Part shown: piece after piece, positions 15,782-24,256 of the stretch
How the letters are laid out: the number at the start of each line of letters is the position of its first letter
Numbering within the stretch: position 1 is the first letter of the stretch
Assembly: GCA_913049785.1 (NCBI GenBank)
Contig: CAJWXP010000021.1
Location: 1-35,738, forward strand
DNA length: 35,738 bases
Origin: an uncultured Dehalococcoidia bacterium
GTDB lineage: Bacteria; Chloroflexota; Dehalococcoidia; Lucifugimonadales; UBA1127
Direction: 5' to 3'
Translations under genes and position numbers: made by a program
Notes under the pieces: model-generated
What the model was told of the DNA's origin: nothing
The model's database searches: none
The model's input: the letters and a program-made list of their open reading frames with translations, nothing else

Positions 15782-16006
15782 TGTAGCTCCTTCAGATGGT
15801 CTGTCTTATCACAGTATATAGAAGGGCTTGGTCTACTCCAAGGGGCAGTGGTGGCGAAGTGAGGCATTTCCATGGAATCCATCACTTAGCTACCCCCTAT
15901 CGACATTGCCTAAGCGTAGAATTCCCCTTGACGCAGGTCGAGGAGATGAATAGCCTACTGCTACGATTCACGTGGATACAACCGTGTAGCCAGACAGAGG
16001 GGGCAA

Positions 16007-18022
16007 GTGCCAGCAACCAGCGATGCCATCAAACGTACGGATGAGCTCCGAATAGAGCTTGATCAGCACAACTATCGCTACTACGTCCAGGACGACCCAT
16101 CCGTCAGCGATGCGGTGTATGACGCCCTCATGCGCGAGTTGCGCGAGTTGGAGACCCAGTACCCTGATCTGGTAACGCCAGTATCACCGACACAACGCGT
16201 GGGTGCGCCGCCGGCTCAGGGGTTTGCCGAAGCGCCCCATCGTGGCCAGATGTTCAGCCTTGGCAACGCATTCGACGATGAAGAGTACATGGCATGGGTT
16301 GAGCGCACGAGGCGACTGCTTAACGACCGCGACTTCGACCTCACGTGCGAGCTCAAGATCGACGGTCTTGCTGTGTCCCTAACCTATAAGGACGGCGTGC
16401 TGGTACGCGGCGCGACTCGCGGCGACGGCCTTAAGGGCGAAGATGTAACCAGCAACGTCAGAACCATCAAGAGCGTCCCCCTCCGCCTCCTGGGCTCCCC
16501 TCCAACGTTGATAGAGATTCGTGGTGAGATCTATATGAGCCGTGAGGGGTTCAAGCGGATGAACGAGACGCGGGCTGCAGAGGGACTGGCACTGTACGCC
16601 AACCCACGCAACAGCGCCGCCGGATCGGTTCGCCAACTTGACCCTGCTATTACGGCGTTGCGACCCCTCGATATCTGGATTTACGGCATCGGCGTTGTGG
16701 AGGGCAGTACGATCCCGGACACCCAGTGGGATCTGCTGGCATGGCTCAACAGCATGGGCGTCAGGACGAATCCCAACAACATACACTACCCCACGCCTCA
16801 AGGCGCGATTGACTACTATCGGAAGTGGCTGGAAGCCCGCGAGGGTCTGGATTACGACACCGATGGAATGGTGGTCAAGGTCAACAGTCGTGCCGATTGC
16901 GATGTGCTCGGCGTCGTCGGACGTGAACCACGCTGGGCCATCGCCTACAAGTGGCCCTCACAGCAGGAGATCACCCAACTACTCGAGATCCGCGTCAACG
17001 TGGGCCGTACGGGCAAGATCAACCCCTATGCCGTGCTGGAACCCATTGGCGTGGGTGGCGTCACCGTGCAGCATGCTACCCTGCACAACGAAGACTACAT
17101 CCATGACAAGGACATCCGCGTGGGCGATTGGGTGGTCGTGGAACGGGCGGGCGAGGTCATCCCGCAGATAGTCCAGAGCTTGCCTGAGCGACGGGCAGCG
17201 GATGCCCCGGTGTTCAACATGCCGGAATATTGCCCTGTGTGCGGCACCAAGGTGACTCGTGCTGGGGGGGAATCGGCACATTACTGCACCAATCCGGCCT
17301 GCCCCGCACAGCTTTCAGAGAACATCTTCCACTTCGTCTCCAAGGGCGCGATGGACATCGACGGCATGGGCCCGAAGCTGGCTACCGCCTTGCTCAATGC
17401 CGGACTTATCACCGATGTAGCTGATATTTTTTCGCTGAAGCTTGAGGACATGGTCGAGCTTGAACGCATGGGCGACCTCCTGGCAACGAAGCTGGTGACC
17501 AACATCGCGGCCAGCAAGCAGCAGCCGTTGCACAGGCTCCTGTTCGCGCTGGGCATCATCCACGTAGGCGCAGAGGTCGCTGAACTGCTGGCAAACGACT
17601 TCGGCACAATGGACAAGCTCATCGCCGCCACAGAGATTGAATTGACCGAAGTGCCGGGAATCGGCCCCAAGATCGCAGAGAGCATCGTGGGGTACTTCCA
17701 GGACGAGGGCAACGTCGCTCTCATAGCCAAGCTGCGTGAAGCCGGCGTCCGTATGGATGCTGACATCCCCGAAGCACCAGCAGAGGGACTGCCGATGTCC
17801 GGGATGGTCTTCTGCTTTACCGGAACGCTCTCGGAGATGTCACGAACGCAGGGCGAGGAGCGGGTCAAGGCTCTGGGCGCAACTGCTTCAGGCTCCGTGA
17901 CACAAAAGACCACTCACCTGGTTATAGGCGAGAAGCCCGGCGCTTCCAAGGTGAAGCAAGCAGAGAAATACGGAACAGAAGTGTTGGACGAGGCAGCGTT
18001 CATGGCGTTCTTGCCTAACTAA
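16007..18022 (+). CDS. ligA: NAD-dependent DNA ligase LigA
   Basis: This is a complete 671-residue ligase, starting at GTG 16007 five bases after AGAGGGGG. In order it has the Ia domain (YRYYVQDDPSVSDAVYDALMREL), the adenylation domain with catalytic Lys117 in CELKIDG, and the OB fold (GVGGVTVQHATLHN). Then come a four-Cys zinc finger (CPVCG and CTNPAC), the helix-hairpin-helix repeats (MDIDGMGPKLA, EVPGIGPKIAESI) and a C-terminal BRCT domain (GMVFCFTGTL, KTTHLVIGEKPGASKVKQAE). It seals nicks in replication and repair. Length and domain order are normal. The gene stands alone. Confidence 0.98.
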   Translation: MPATSDAIKRTDELRIELDQHNYRYYVQDDPSVSDAVYDALMRELRELETQYPDLVTPVSPTQRVGAPPAQGFAEAPHRGQMFSLGNAFDDEEYMAWVERTRRLLNDRDFDLTCELKIDGLAVSLTYKDGVLVRGATRGDGLKGEDVTSNVRTIKSVPLRLLGSPPTLIEIRGEIYMSREGFKRMNETRAAEGLALYANPRNSAAGSVRQLDPAITALRPLDIWIYGIGVVEGSTIPDTQWDLLAWLNSMGVRTNPNNIHYPTPQGAIDYYRKWLEAREGLDYDTDGMVVKVNSRADCDVLGVVGREPRWAIAYKWPSQQEITQLLEIRVNVGRTGKINPYAVLEPIGVGGVTVQHATLHNEDYIHDKDIRVGDWVVVERAGEVIPQIVQSLPERRAADAPVFNMPEYCPVCGTKVTRAGGESAHYCTNPACPAQLSENIFHFVSKGAMDIDGMGPKLATALLNAGLITDVADIFSLKLEDMVELERMGDLLATKLVTNIAASKQQPLHRLLFALGIIHVGAEVAELLANDFGTMDKLIAATEIELTEVPGIGPKIAESIVGYFQDEGNVALIAKLREAGVRMDADIPEAPAEGLPMSGMVFCFTGTLSEMSRTQGEERVKALGATASGSVTQKTTHLVIGEKPGASKVKQAEKYGTEVLDEAAFMAFLPN

Positions 18023-18103
18023 TATCCACACCTTTATCGCAATTTTCTGCTCATGGACTGATTGGTTCAGCCCTACCTTTGGATTTAAACCCATAACCCG
18101 TGA

Positions 18104-18141
18104 GTAACCGTCAGGCACATAGGTCCAGGGTGATACCCTGG
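18104..18141 (+). repeat. Dispersed palindromic element, copy 4 (before the 18.15 kb gene)
   Basis: GTAACCGTCAGGCACAT is followed by AGGTCC and hairpin CCAGGG-TGATA-CCCTGG (18125-18141). The hairpin side runs directly into the GGGGAGA ribosome site of the next gene. Confidence 0.85.
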
Positions 18142-18147
18142 GGAGAG

Positions 18148-20028
18148 ATGTCTATGCCCGGCCCGACATTGGATTTCATCATTGACCGCTCCGGTGAGCC
18201 GCAGCCGTGGACCACGGTGTACAACGGCATCGAGTACTCCGGGGAGGTGGTCTCCGCCGGTGATTGGGAGCCTCGCTGGGGCGAACCCCTGGAGGGCAAG
18301 GCGTTTTTCCGCATCGTGTTTCTGCACACGACGCCTGACGACCGCACCTTCGATCTGCGCGGCACCAAGACGGCGGTGTGTCTGCCAGGAACTTTGCTTG
18401 ATCTGGATTCAGGGCCATTGGGCGAGGAGGTCTGTAGCATCAGAGAGGCAAGAGCCGCATACGCCACACGTCCGAGCTCAGGGGTTGAACCGCTGCAGGG
18501 CGCGCTGGAAGAGGCCGAACAACTAGCGCGACGCCATGCGCTGGATGCTACAACTCAGGGCTTTGCAGAGGGCACTGTTCTACGGGCTGATGATGCCGCT
18601 TTGCAGCCCGGCGATGTTCTTCCGGGTCCGGTGACCGATGTTTGGATAGATGCGTTGACGGAGCAACTCCTGGCCGACACATATCCTCTCCTCCCTATTG
18701 ACGGCGTGGCGTTCCCCACGCCCCTTGACGCTGAGGGAGTCGCGCTGCTGTTCGAAGCGTTGCTCGCCTCGCACCCGACTGCCAACGCGGTGGAAGTGCT
18801 TCGGCAGTTCGGCCCGGGTTTGGAGCTTACCCCGCCCGGTTACGAGGACTGTGCCATTCTTGATGCGATACAGGAGGCGATGGACACAGCCAACAACGAT
18901 GTGGATATCGGGACGTTGGTGAGAGATCTCACTCACCAGGTAGGACTGTCTGGACCGCTGGCCACGTTGTACCTGCTCGTTTTCATCGCGCGGAACACCC
19001 CTGCGGTTCAGGTGTCGATTCAATCCTCCAACAGCCTTAAGACGAGAGATGGGGAGCCCTTCTTGGGCGACCGTATCACGTGGGATGTTTTGAGCGCACT
19101 CCAATGGAGCGCTGACATCGCGAATGGCTTGGACACGCTGAGCCTGCTTCAACCGCCCACCTGGCGCACTGTGGTGCCATATGCTCACCAGCTTGGTTCA
19201 CTCGACGCGGCTGACGACAGTGCCCAACAAGGCAAACTCATGGGCTCGCTGCAAGCGTTGAAGGCAGAAGTGGAAGGCCTCTCGGCTGAATTGGGGCCCC
19301 TCGCTCGCGTCCGAGGCGCGCCAATGCCAGTAGCGCTGATGGGTGACATCGAGATGCTGGGCGAGATCGCGGACGCGAGCGACCATATCGAGTTCTACAA
19401 CGTGTGCGTTCGATGTGCGGCGTCGCCATCGCGCCTCGGTGAAGCTGCCGCGTGGGCGCGGGAGCTAAGACCCTTCGCTGCCGAGAGTAGCAACTATCAA
19501 CACATAGTTAAGTACCTTGAATCGGTTCCAGTGGCTTCGGCGCCCGGAGAGCTGCTGCTGATGCGAGAGGCGTTGCAGGCTCAGTTGGCTTTAGAACATC
19601 TGGTGGATGCCCCCTCCCGGTGGCCTGCGTTGCGGGAGCAGGGTGAGGGCTTCATACGGAGTTATATGACCCAGTATCACGCTCACCACCTGGAGTACCA
19701 TAGGTGGATGGGTGTGTTGCGAGAGAAATTGGACAGAGCATCGGGGCGAGTCGGCGCTTTAGAGCGACTGAACGCCCTGTCTGCGGTGGGCCCTGTTGTA
19801 AACCCAGAGCTGCCTGAGGCGTACAGTGCCCTGGAAGGTGGTATCACACCATGTGGCGTAGAGCCAGCCGACCTGGCCTTGGACGCTCAGCCTATCTGCG
19901 AAGTGTGTGGCCTCGACACCTGGGAGGGTCCGCCCGAAGCTGAGGTTGAAGACTGCCTCCGTCAGCTAGATCTGACCCTTGAGACCCAGATGTCACGACT
20001 TCGAGAACGGCGGTTGGGCTTATGCTAG
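18148..20028 (+). CDS. Unrecognised soluble protein of about 625 residues, C-terminus probably damaged
   Basis: ATG 18148 or ATG 18154 is likely, with GGGGAGA just upstream; a GTG start at 18100 would translate the repeat and is less likely. The protein is soluble, mainly helical after residue 100, with no signal peptide, membrane segment or Walker A. It has an N-terminal beta-rich part (GPTLDFIIDRSGEPQPW), a middle helical domain (LYLLVFIARNTPAVQVSI) and two late cysteine pairs, CVRC and CEVC. After TAG 20026-20028 the frame one base back reads LDESGTPPVVRFLRVLRAADVDALD, a TAG, then RVAEFLKTLLPS to TGA 20142-20144. This suggests the original protein was about 40 residues longer and was cut by a frameshift plus a nonsense codon. 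A large ATPase-associated defence family was considered but could not be supported. Confidence 0.6.
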   Translation: MSMPGPTLDFIIDRSGEPQPWTTVYNGIEYSGEVVSAGDWEPRWGEPLEGKAFFRIVFLHTTPDDRTFDLRGTKTAVCLPGTLLDLDSGPLGEEVCSIREARAAYATRPSSGVEPLQGALEEAEQLARRHALDATTQGFAEGTVLRADDAALQPGDVLPGPVTDVWIDALTEQLLADTYPLLPIDGVAFPTPLDAEGVALLFEALLASHPTANAVEVLRQFGPGLELTPPGYEDCAILDAIQEAMDTANNDVDIGTLVRDLTHQVGLSGPLATLYLLVFIARNTPAVQVSIQSSNSLKTRDGEPFLGDRITWDVLSALQWSADIANGLDTLSLLQPPTWRTVVPYAHQLGSLDAADDSAQQGKLMGSLQALKAEVEGLSAELGPLARVRGAPMPVALMGDIEMLGEIADASDHIEFYNVCVRCAASPSRLGEAAAWARELRPFAAESSNYQHIVKYLESVPVASAPGELLLMREALQAQLALEHLVDAPSRWPALREQGEGFIRSYMTQYHAHHLEYHRWMGVLREKLDRASGRVGALERLNALSAVGPVVNPELPEAYSALEGGITPCGVEPADLALDAQPICEVCGLDTWEGPPEAEVEDCLRQLDLTLETQMSRLRERRLGLC

Positions 20029-20154
20029 ATGAGTCCGGCACGCCGCCGGTGGTCCGGTTCCTCCGCGTTCTCCGTGCCGCCGATGTGGATGCCCTGGACT
20101 AGCGTGTGGCTGAGTTCTTGAAGACGTTGCTGCCATCACAATGAAAGCGCCTAA

Positions 20155-20742
20155 ATGAAAGTCATCGTAGGCCTCGGAAACCCGGATAAAAAGTACGAGA
20201 ATACTCGACATAACATCGGTGCGATGGTTGTTGCCCGTTTATCGTCGCTGTGGGGTATATCGCTGGCCCGTCGCAACCCCCATGCCCTTGTTGGCCAGGG
20301 AGTGGTCGGCGAAGAGACTGTGGTGCTTGCCAGACCTCGCTCGTACATGAACCAGAGCGGCGGGCCTGTGGCCTATCTGGTCGATCGATTCCGTATCCCG
20401 CTAGAAGACCTGCTCATCATCTATGACGAGATGGACTTACCGCTGGGCACTACCCGGATCAGATCTGGTGGAAGCAACGGCGGTCATAACGGACTGCGTT
20501 CCATCATCGATGCGCTGAAGACGCAGGATGTGCCGCGTATGCGCCTGGGTGTTGGCCGCTCGCCCTACGCCGATGCCATCAGCCATGTGCTGGGCCATTT
20601 CACGAAGGATGAGAGCCCGGAGGTTGAGAAGCTCCTCGACCGCGCTGTGGAGGCCGCAGTGTGTTTTGTTGAGGCCGGCGTGAACGAGGCGATGAACAAG
20701 TTCAACCAAACGCCGTCGGACTCCAACGACAACGATGACTAG
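20155..20742 (+). CDS. pth: Peptidyl-tRNA hydrolase
   Basis: The 195-residue protein is a standard bacterial Pth. It opens MKVIVGLGNPDKKYENTRHNIG with the conserved Asn of GLGNP and the catalytic His of TRHNIG. It continues with PRSYMNQSGGPV, IIYDEMDLPLG and GGSNGGHNGLRSII. The C-terminus is a polar tail. It frees tRNA from prematurely released peptidyl-tRNA. It follows the damaged 18.15 kb gene by 126 bases. Its ribosome site is weak. Confidence 0.97.
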   Translation: MKVIVGLGNPDKKYENTRHNIGAMVVARLSSLWGISLARRNPHALVGQGVVGEETVVLARPRSYMNQSGGPVAYLVDRFRIPLEDLLIIYDEMDLPLGTTRIRSGGSNGGHNGLRSIIDALKTQDVPRMRLGVGRSPYADAISHVLGHFTKDESPEVEKLLDRAVEAAVCFVEAGVNEAMNKFNQTPSDSNDNDD

Positions 20743-20808
20743 CGGTCGCCCAACCTAGACTCGTGTATCATAACGCCGTCAAAACCACGGGGACTGAAAG
20801 GGGACACT

Positions 20809-21135
20809 ATGTTTTATGAGCTTCGGACGTACACCGCCATGCCGGGGAAGCTGCCCAATATCGTGGCGCGATTCCGCGATTTCACGTCTGCTGCCTTCAC
20901 CCGCCACGGATATCACATCATCGGCTTCTGGACCAACCACATCGGCGGCTCCAACCAGGAGCTGATCTATATGTTGCAGTGGGAGAGCTACGAGGAGCGT
21001 ATCAAGTGCTTCGCGTCATTCCGCTCCGACCCTGAGCGGACCAAGTTCTTTGCAGAGTCCGAGAAGGATGGCCCCATCGTGGCCAGCGTGAACAACGTCA
21101 TGCTGGAGGCGACCGACTTCTCACCGCTTAAATAG
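20809..21135 (+). CDS. NIPSNAP-family protein
   Basis: This 108-residue protein has AAAGGGGA upstream. The start MFYELRTYTAMPGKLPNIVARF and the later GFWTNHIGGSNQELIYMLQWESYEER are characteristic of the dimeric alpha/beta-barrel NIPSNAP fold. It ends with a late strand VNNVMLEAT. Bacterial members are small, cytosolic and of unknown biochemical role; mitochondrial relatives act in mitophagy signalling. It is monocistronic, with its own terminator 21 bases downstream. Confidence 0.85.
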   Translation: MFYELRTYTAMPGKLPNIVARFRDFTSAAFTRHGYHIIGFWTNHIGGSNQELIYMLQWESYEERIKCFASFRSDPERTKFFAESEKDGPIVASVNNVMLEATDFSPLK

Positions 21136-21155
21136 CGACTGCTTGAAACGTTAAG

Positions 21156-21198
21156 CGCGCCTTCCTGATAGTAGTCAGGTTGGCGCGTTCGTTGTTTT
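21156..21198 (+). terminator. Terminator after the NIPSNAP gene
   Basis: CGCGCC (21156-21161) pairs with GGCGCG (21182-21187). An inner stem CCTGA/TCAGG is separated by a TT/TT internal loop. The tail is TTCGTTGTTTT. The right arm is shared almost exactly with 23393-23414. Confidence 0.72.
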
Positions 21199-21240
21199 GT
21201 AACCGTCAGGCACTTGGGTCTCCCGATAGATCGGAACTAG
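21199..21240 (+). repeat. Dispersed palindromic element, copy 5 (ruvA stop codon)
   Basis: GTAACCGTCAGGCACTTGGGTC is intact, but the hairpin has a different sequence (CCGA-TAGA-TCGG) before AACTAG. CTA at 21237-21239 is the complement of the ruvA stop TAG. A swapped stem beside a conserved flank suggests that structure or position is kept. Confidence 0.78.
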
Positions 21241-21821
21241 CCCTTCGAGAGGCCTTGGAGGACCAGGCGGATCTGCTCCTCTACGGGTAGGCTGGGGTCG
21301 GCACCCGCAGCTGTGACCGCTGATCTTGCCTCGATGGCCGTGTACCCCAGCGCTATGAGGGCTTCCGTAACATCGTCGGCTGTGGAGACCGCCACCGGCG
21401 CTGCGCCTCCGACCCACACCATGTCCAGCTTACCCTTCAGCTCCACGACGATGCGTGCTGCCGTTCGCTGCCCGAGGCCTGGGGCTTGTGCCAGGGCCTT
21501 GGTGTCCTCTGCCGCAACCGCTGAGACCAGCGCCTCCGGTGTTAGTGCTGACAACAACGAATGAGCGTGACGCGGGCCTATCCCAGACACGCCGATAAGC
21601 ATATCGAACAGAGTGAGAGCTTCTGGCGTGGTGAAGCCGTGGAGCACCAGCGAATCGTCCCGAACCATGAGTCGTGTGTGGAGGTGCACCGCAGCCCCCG
21701 TTGAACCAAGGGCCGGGATGCTCGACGATGGCACAGACACCTGAAGGCTGACACCGCCTACGGTGATCGTTACCGAGTCCGGGCCTATTGCCTCCAGGGT
21801 TCCTCTGATGCCAGTGATCAT
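21237..21821 (-). CDS. ruvA: Holliday junction branch-migration protein RuvA
   Basis: The 194-residue protein has the N-terminal OB domain (MITGIRGTLEAIGPDSVTI, LHTRLMVRDDSLVLHGF). The two helix-hairpin-helix motifs follow: LIGVSGIGPRHAHSLLS and LAQAPGLGQRTAARIVVELKGKL. The C-terminal domain III binds RuvB (EALIALGYTAIEARSAV). RuvA tetramers hold the junction for RuvB helicase. ruvB is not in the window. ruvC lies 113 bases upstream on the same strand, separated by copy 6 of the repeat. Confidence 0.96.
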   Translation of the reverse strand: MITGIRGTLEAIGPDSVTITVGGVSLQVSVPSSSIPALGSTGAAVHLHTRLMVRDDSLVLHGFTTPEALTLFDMLIGVSGIGPRHAHSLLSALTPEALVSAVAAEDTKALAQAPGLGQRTAARIVVELKGKLDMVWVGGAAPVAVSTADDVTEALIALGYTAIEARSAVTAAGADPSLPVEEQIRLVLQGLSKG

Positions 21822-21895
21822 AGTTGCTTCCTAAGTGCTAATTGGCTGCAGGCTTTTTAATGAGACTAAAGCCGGAGCAGTGAGCTCTCACTCGG

Positions 21896-21937
21896 GTAAC
21901 CGTCAGGCACATGGGTCCAGGGCATTGCCGTGGTTAG
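21896..21937 (+). repeat. Dispersed palindromic element, copy 6 (ruvC stop codon)
   Basis: GTAACCGTCAGGCACAT is followed by GGGTCC and hairpin CCAGGGC-ATT-GCCGTGG, then TTAG. TTA at 21934-21936 is the complement of the ruvC stop TAA. The element is 75 bases upstream of ruvA. Confidence 0.85.
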
Positions 21938-22461
21938 GTTCCTGTTAATGATTTAAGCCGCTCCTGTTGTACGTAGCATAGCGCAACTGCCAGCGCGTCG
22001 GATGCGTCTGCGGGCTCCGGCGGGTTCGCCAACCCCAGGAGTAGACCTACCATCGTAGCTACCTGGTCCTTGTTGCTCTGACCGTATCCTGACACGGCAC
22101 TTTTCACCTGCGATGGCGCATATCGGAACACGGGAAGGCTGTAGTGTGCTGCTGCTATCAGCGCAACAGCCTGGGCCTGTCCTACGGCAATGGCTGAGCG
22201 GACGTTAGCCTTGGGGCCACCACGGGCGGCGCCTTGAACGGGTACAAAGGGTTCCTCCACCGCGATCACGTCAGGATGCAACGATTCAACAAGCTGGAGG
22301 AGTTCAGCATGGATGACGTGGAGACGTTCGCCCAGAGAGAGGGACTTCTTCGCATTCAGGACGCCAGCAGTAACGTATCGTCCTTCCCAGTTGTCCACTT
22401 CAAGCAGGCCATACCCCAGGTGTAGGGTGCCGGGGTCTATGCCGAGGACGCGCTGGGTCAT
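21934..22461 (-). CDS. ruvC: Holliday junction resolvase RuvC
   Basis: The 175-residue nuclease begins MTQRVLGIDPGTLHLGYG with catalytic Asp9. It continues with VIAVEEPFVPVQG (second acidic residue) and ends with DASDALAVALCY, supplying the remaining acidic residues. The basic segment YAPSQVKSAVSGYGQSNKDQV is also conserved. It cuts Holliday junctions with RuvAB. It starts 8 bases after the yebC stop, so yebC-ruvC form an operon, a common arrangement. Confidence 0.96.
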   Translation of the reverse strand: MTQRVLGIDPGTLHLGYGLLEVDNWEGRYVTAGVLNAKKSLSLGERLHVIHAELLQLVESLHPDVIAVEEPFVPVQGAARGGPKANVRSAIAVGQAQAVALIAAAHYSLPVFRYAPSQVKSAVSGYGQSNKDQVATMVGLLLGLANPPEPADASDALAVALCYVQQERLKSLTGT

Positions 22462-22469
22462 CGGCGGGC

Positions 22470-23228
22470 CTACGCTGCGGACCCGTACTTTTCCAGGACA
22501 GCCTCAGGGAAGTCAGCGTTGGTGTGCACTTTCTGCACATCGTCCAGGTCTTCCAGCTTGTCCAGAAGCCGGAGGGTCTGCTCTCCAGTCTTGTCGTTCA
22601 GCGTGGTCTGGGTTGTGGGAACCATCGTCACTTCTGCAGAGGCTGCCTTGAAGCCCGCCTCTTCAAGAGCGAGACGCAGTGGCTCAAAGTCCTCAGCGGA
22701 TGTCCTGATTTCGAGCGTGGATTCTTCTCCGATGGTATCCTCGGCCCCGTTCTCGATGGCGAGGAGTTCAGCCTCTTCCATCTGCGAAGGTGTCAATTCC
22801 AGGGTAATGACGCCCTTCAGATCGAACAGATAGCTCACAGAACCTACTTGGCCCATCTTGCCGTTGTTCCTATCGAAGGCGTTGCGGACTTCAGACGAGG
22901 CACGGTTGCGGTTGTCCGTCACGGTCATTACCAGGATAGCTGCGCCGCCAGGGCTGAACCCCTCATACATCAACTCTTCCAAATCGGCCTGGTCGTCACC
23001 CTGGCCTGTTGCGCGTTTGATTGCGCGATCAATGTTGTCCAGGGGCATGTTGCCGGAGCGTGCTTGCTGAATAGCAAGTCGGAGGCGAGGGTTCATGTCA
23101 GGGTCGCCGCCGCCGGTCTTGGCCGCAACCACAATCTCTTTGGTCAATCGAGTAAACAGTTGACCACGCTTCTGATCAAGCGCACCCTTTTTGTTTTTGA
23201 TTGTTGACCATTTGGAGTGGCCGCTCAT
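22470..23228 (-). CDS. yebC: YebC/TACO1-family regulatory or translation-assisting protein
   Basis: The 252-residue protein opens MSGHSKWSTIKNKKGALDQKRGQLFTRLTKEI, the family signature. It continues NPRLRLAIQQARSGNMPLDNIDRAIKRATG and YEGFSPGGAAILV. YebC proteins were first described as transcription regulators of the RuvABC system and more recently as factors that relieve ribosome stalling at polyproline. It is first gene of the yebC-ruvC unit. Confidence 0.96.
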   Translation of the reverse strand: MSGHSKWSTIKNKKGALDQKRGQLFTRLTKEIVVAAKTGGGDPDMNPRLRLAIQQARSGNMPLDNIDRAIKRATGQGDDQADLEELMYEGFSPGGAAILVMTVTDNRNRASSEVRNAFDRNNGKMGQVGSVSYLFDLKGVITLELTPSQMEEAELLAIENGAEDTIGEESTLEIRTSAEDFEPLRLALEEAGFKAASAEVTMVPTTQTTLNDKTGEQTLRLLDKLEDLDDVQKVHTNADFPEAVLEKYGSAA

Positions 23229-23288
23229 CGTATCCTCCTTGCCGGTTATCTGGCGTCATTCTACTGTCTGAGAAATGCCAGGTCAAAG

Positions 23289-23304
23289 GCAGGGCTCGCC
23301 CTGC
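23289..23304. repeat. Perfect palindrome upstream of yebC
   Basis: GCAGGGC-TC-GCCCTGC lies 61 bases before the yebC start. Its core GGGC-NN-GCCC matches that of the dispersed element, but the flanking GTAACCGTCAGG and GGGTCC are absent. It may be a worn copy or an unrelated hairpin. Confidence 0.55.
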
Positions 23305-23420
23305 ACCTAAGTGCCGCAACCATAGAGCATACCTTCTCATTCAATCGAACAACCGTGAGGAATAACTAGGCCAATGCATGAGCAATGATAAGAGTAGTTA
23401 GGTTGGCGCGTTCGGTTTAG

Positions 23421-23470
23421 ATAGCTGCAGGCATATGGGTCCAGGGTTTAACCCTGGCTAAGCCTGGTTA
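23421..23470 (+). repeat. Dispersed palindromic element, copy 7 (rimM stop codon)
   Basis: The left part is worn (ATAGCTGCAGGCATAT). GGGTCC and hairpin CCAGGGTT-TA-ACCCTGG are intact, followed by CTAAG and a second CCTGGTTAG. TTA at 23468-23470 is the complement of the rimM stop TAA. The upstream 23393-23414 repeats the segment before copy 5. Confidence 0.82.
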
Positions 23471-23989
23471 GAGGAGGCCGGGAATGACTTCGATTATAAT
23501 CTTGCCTAATTCGATATCCACCTGGGTGACCACGTCAGGCGTTGCTGGGATGAGCACCTCGCCCTCCGCCGTCTGCACTACGTACACGTCGTTACTGCCT
23601 GTGGTGATAATATCGGTGACTTTGCCCAGAGAACGGCCGTCAGTAGTCCAGACGTCCAAGCCGACGATCTGGTAGTGGTAGAACGTGCCCTCAGGGAGGG
23701 AAGGAGTCTCGCTGGCTGGTGTTTCCAGAATCGCCCCCTGGAGGTCGGCGGCATCGTTGCGATCGTTGATCCCCTGAAGCTTGAGGATCAACATCTTTCC
23801 TTGCTGTCGCGAACTTTCGCACACGTACGCGCGCTCGCCGATGATGAAACGAGCGCCGCTCACGAAGCGATCCGGGATGTCGCTGAGGGATTCGATCTTG
23901 ACGTGGCCTATCCTGCCCCACACACCAAGTATGCGGGCCACAGCGATACGATCAGGGTTCGGTGGCTGTTCAGCGGAGGGAGACGACAT
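23468..23989 (-). CDS. rimM: 16S rRNA processing protein RimM
   Basis: This 173-residue protein has the N-terminal RimM domain (IAVARILGVWGRIGHVKIESL, ILKLQGINDRNDAADLQGAIL). The C-terminal PRC barrel follows (YHYQIVGLDVWTTDGRSLGKVTDIITTGSNDVYVV, GEVLIPATPDVV). It binds ribosomal protein uS19 and helps mature the 30S head. It is third gene of rpsP-khpA-rimM. The usual next genes trmD and rplS are not here; the unit ends at repeat copy 7. Confidence 0.95.
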   Translation of the reverse strand: MSSPSAEQPPNPDRIAVARILGVWGRIGHVKIESLSDIPDRFVSGARFIIGERAYVCESSRQQGKMLILKLQGINDRNDAADLQGAILETPASETPSLPEGTFYHYQIVGLDVWTTDGRSLGKVTDIITTGSNDVYVVQTAEGEVLIPATPDVVTQVDIELGKIIIEVIPGLL

Positions 23990-24025
23990 AAGCGAAGGGC
24001 TCTTCCTCAGAGACAGTAGTGTTGG

Positions 24026-24253
24026 CTATAGGATCTGCAGAGAGGCGCGGACGCCCTGTTTGATGGCTACTACTCTCAACATGACGCGCATTGCCTCAGC
24101 AACCCGGCCCTGCTTCCCGATGATGCGGCCCTTATCGTCCGGGTCTACCTCAAGCTGAATGACATACACGCCATCTTCTTCAACTTGAGTGACCTTGACC
24201 GCATCAGGGTTGTGTGCCAACGACTTGGCGATGTATTCGATAAGCTCACGCAT
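24026..24253 (-). CDS. khpA: KH-domain RNA-binding protein KhpA
   Basis: The 75-residue single KH domain starts MRELIEYIAKSLAHNPDAV. It has VEVDPDDKGRIIGKQGRVAEAM-type sequence with the GxxG loop (IGKQGR) that grips RNA, and ends ALRVVAIK-like. KhpA pairs with KhpB in Gram-positives to regulate mRNAs. The place between rpsP and rimM is standard. It starts only 3 bases after the rpsP stop codon. Confidence 0.93.
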   Translation of the reverse strand: MRELIEYIAKSLAHNPDAVKVTQVEEDGVYVIQLEVDPDDKGRIIGKQGRVAEAMRVMLRVVAIKQGVRASLQIL

Positions 24254-24256
24254 GCG

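Noticed and set aside
15782-16006. Small gene or strong promoter between DUF1015 and ligA
   Set aside because: Open frames there lack ribosome sites and similarity; only a TTGACG-like hexamer without a good -10 is seen.
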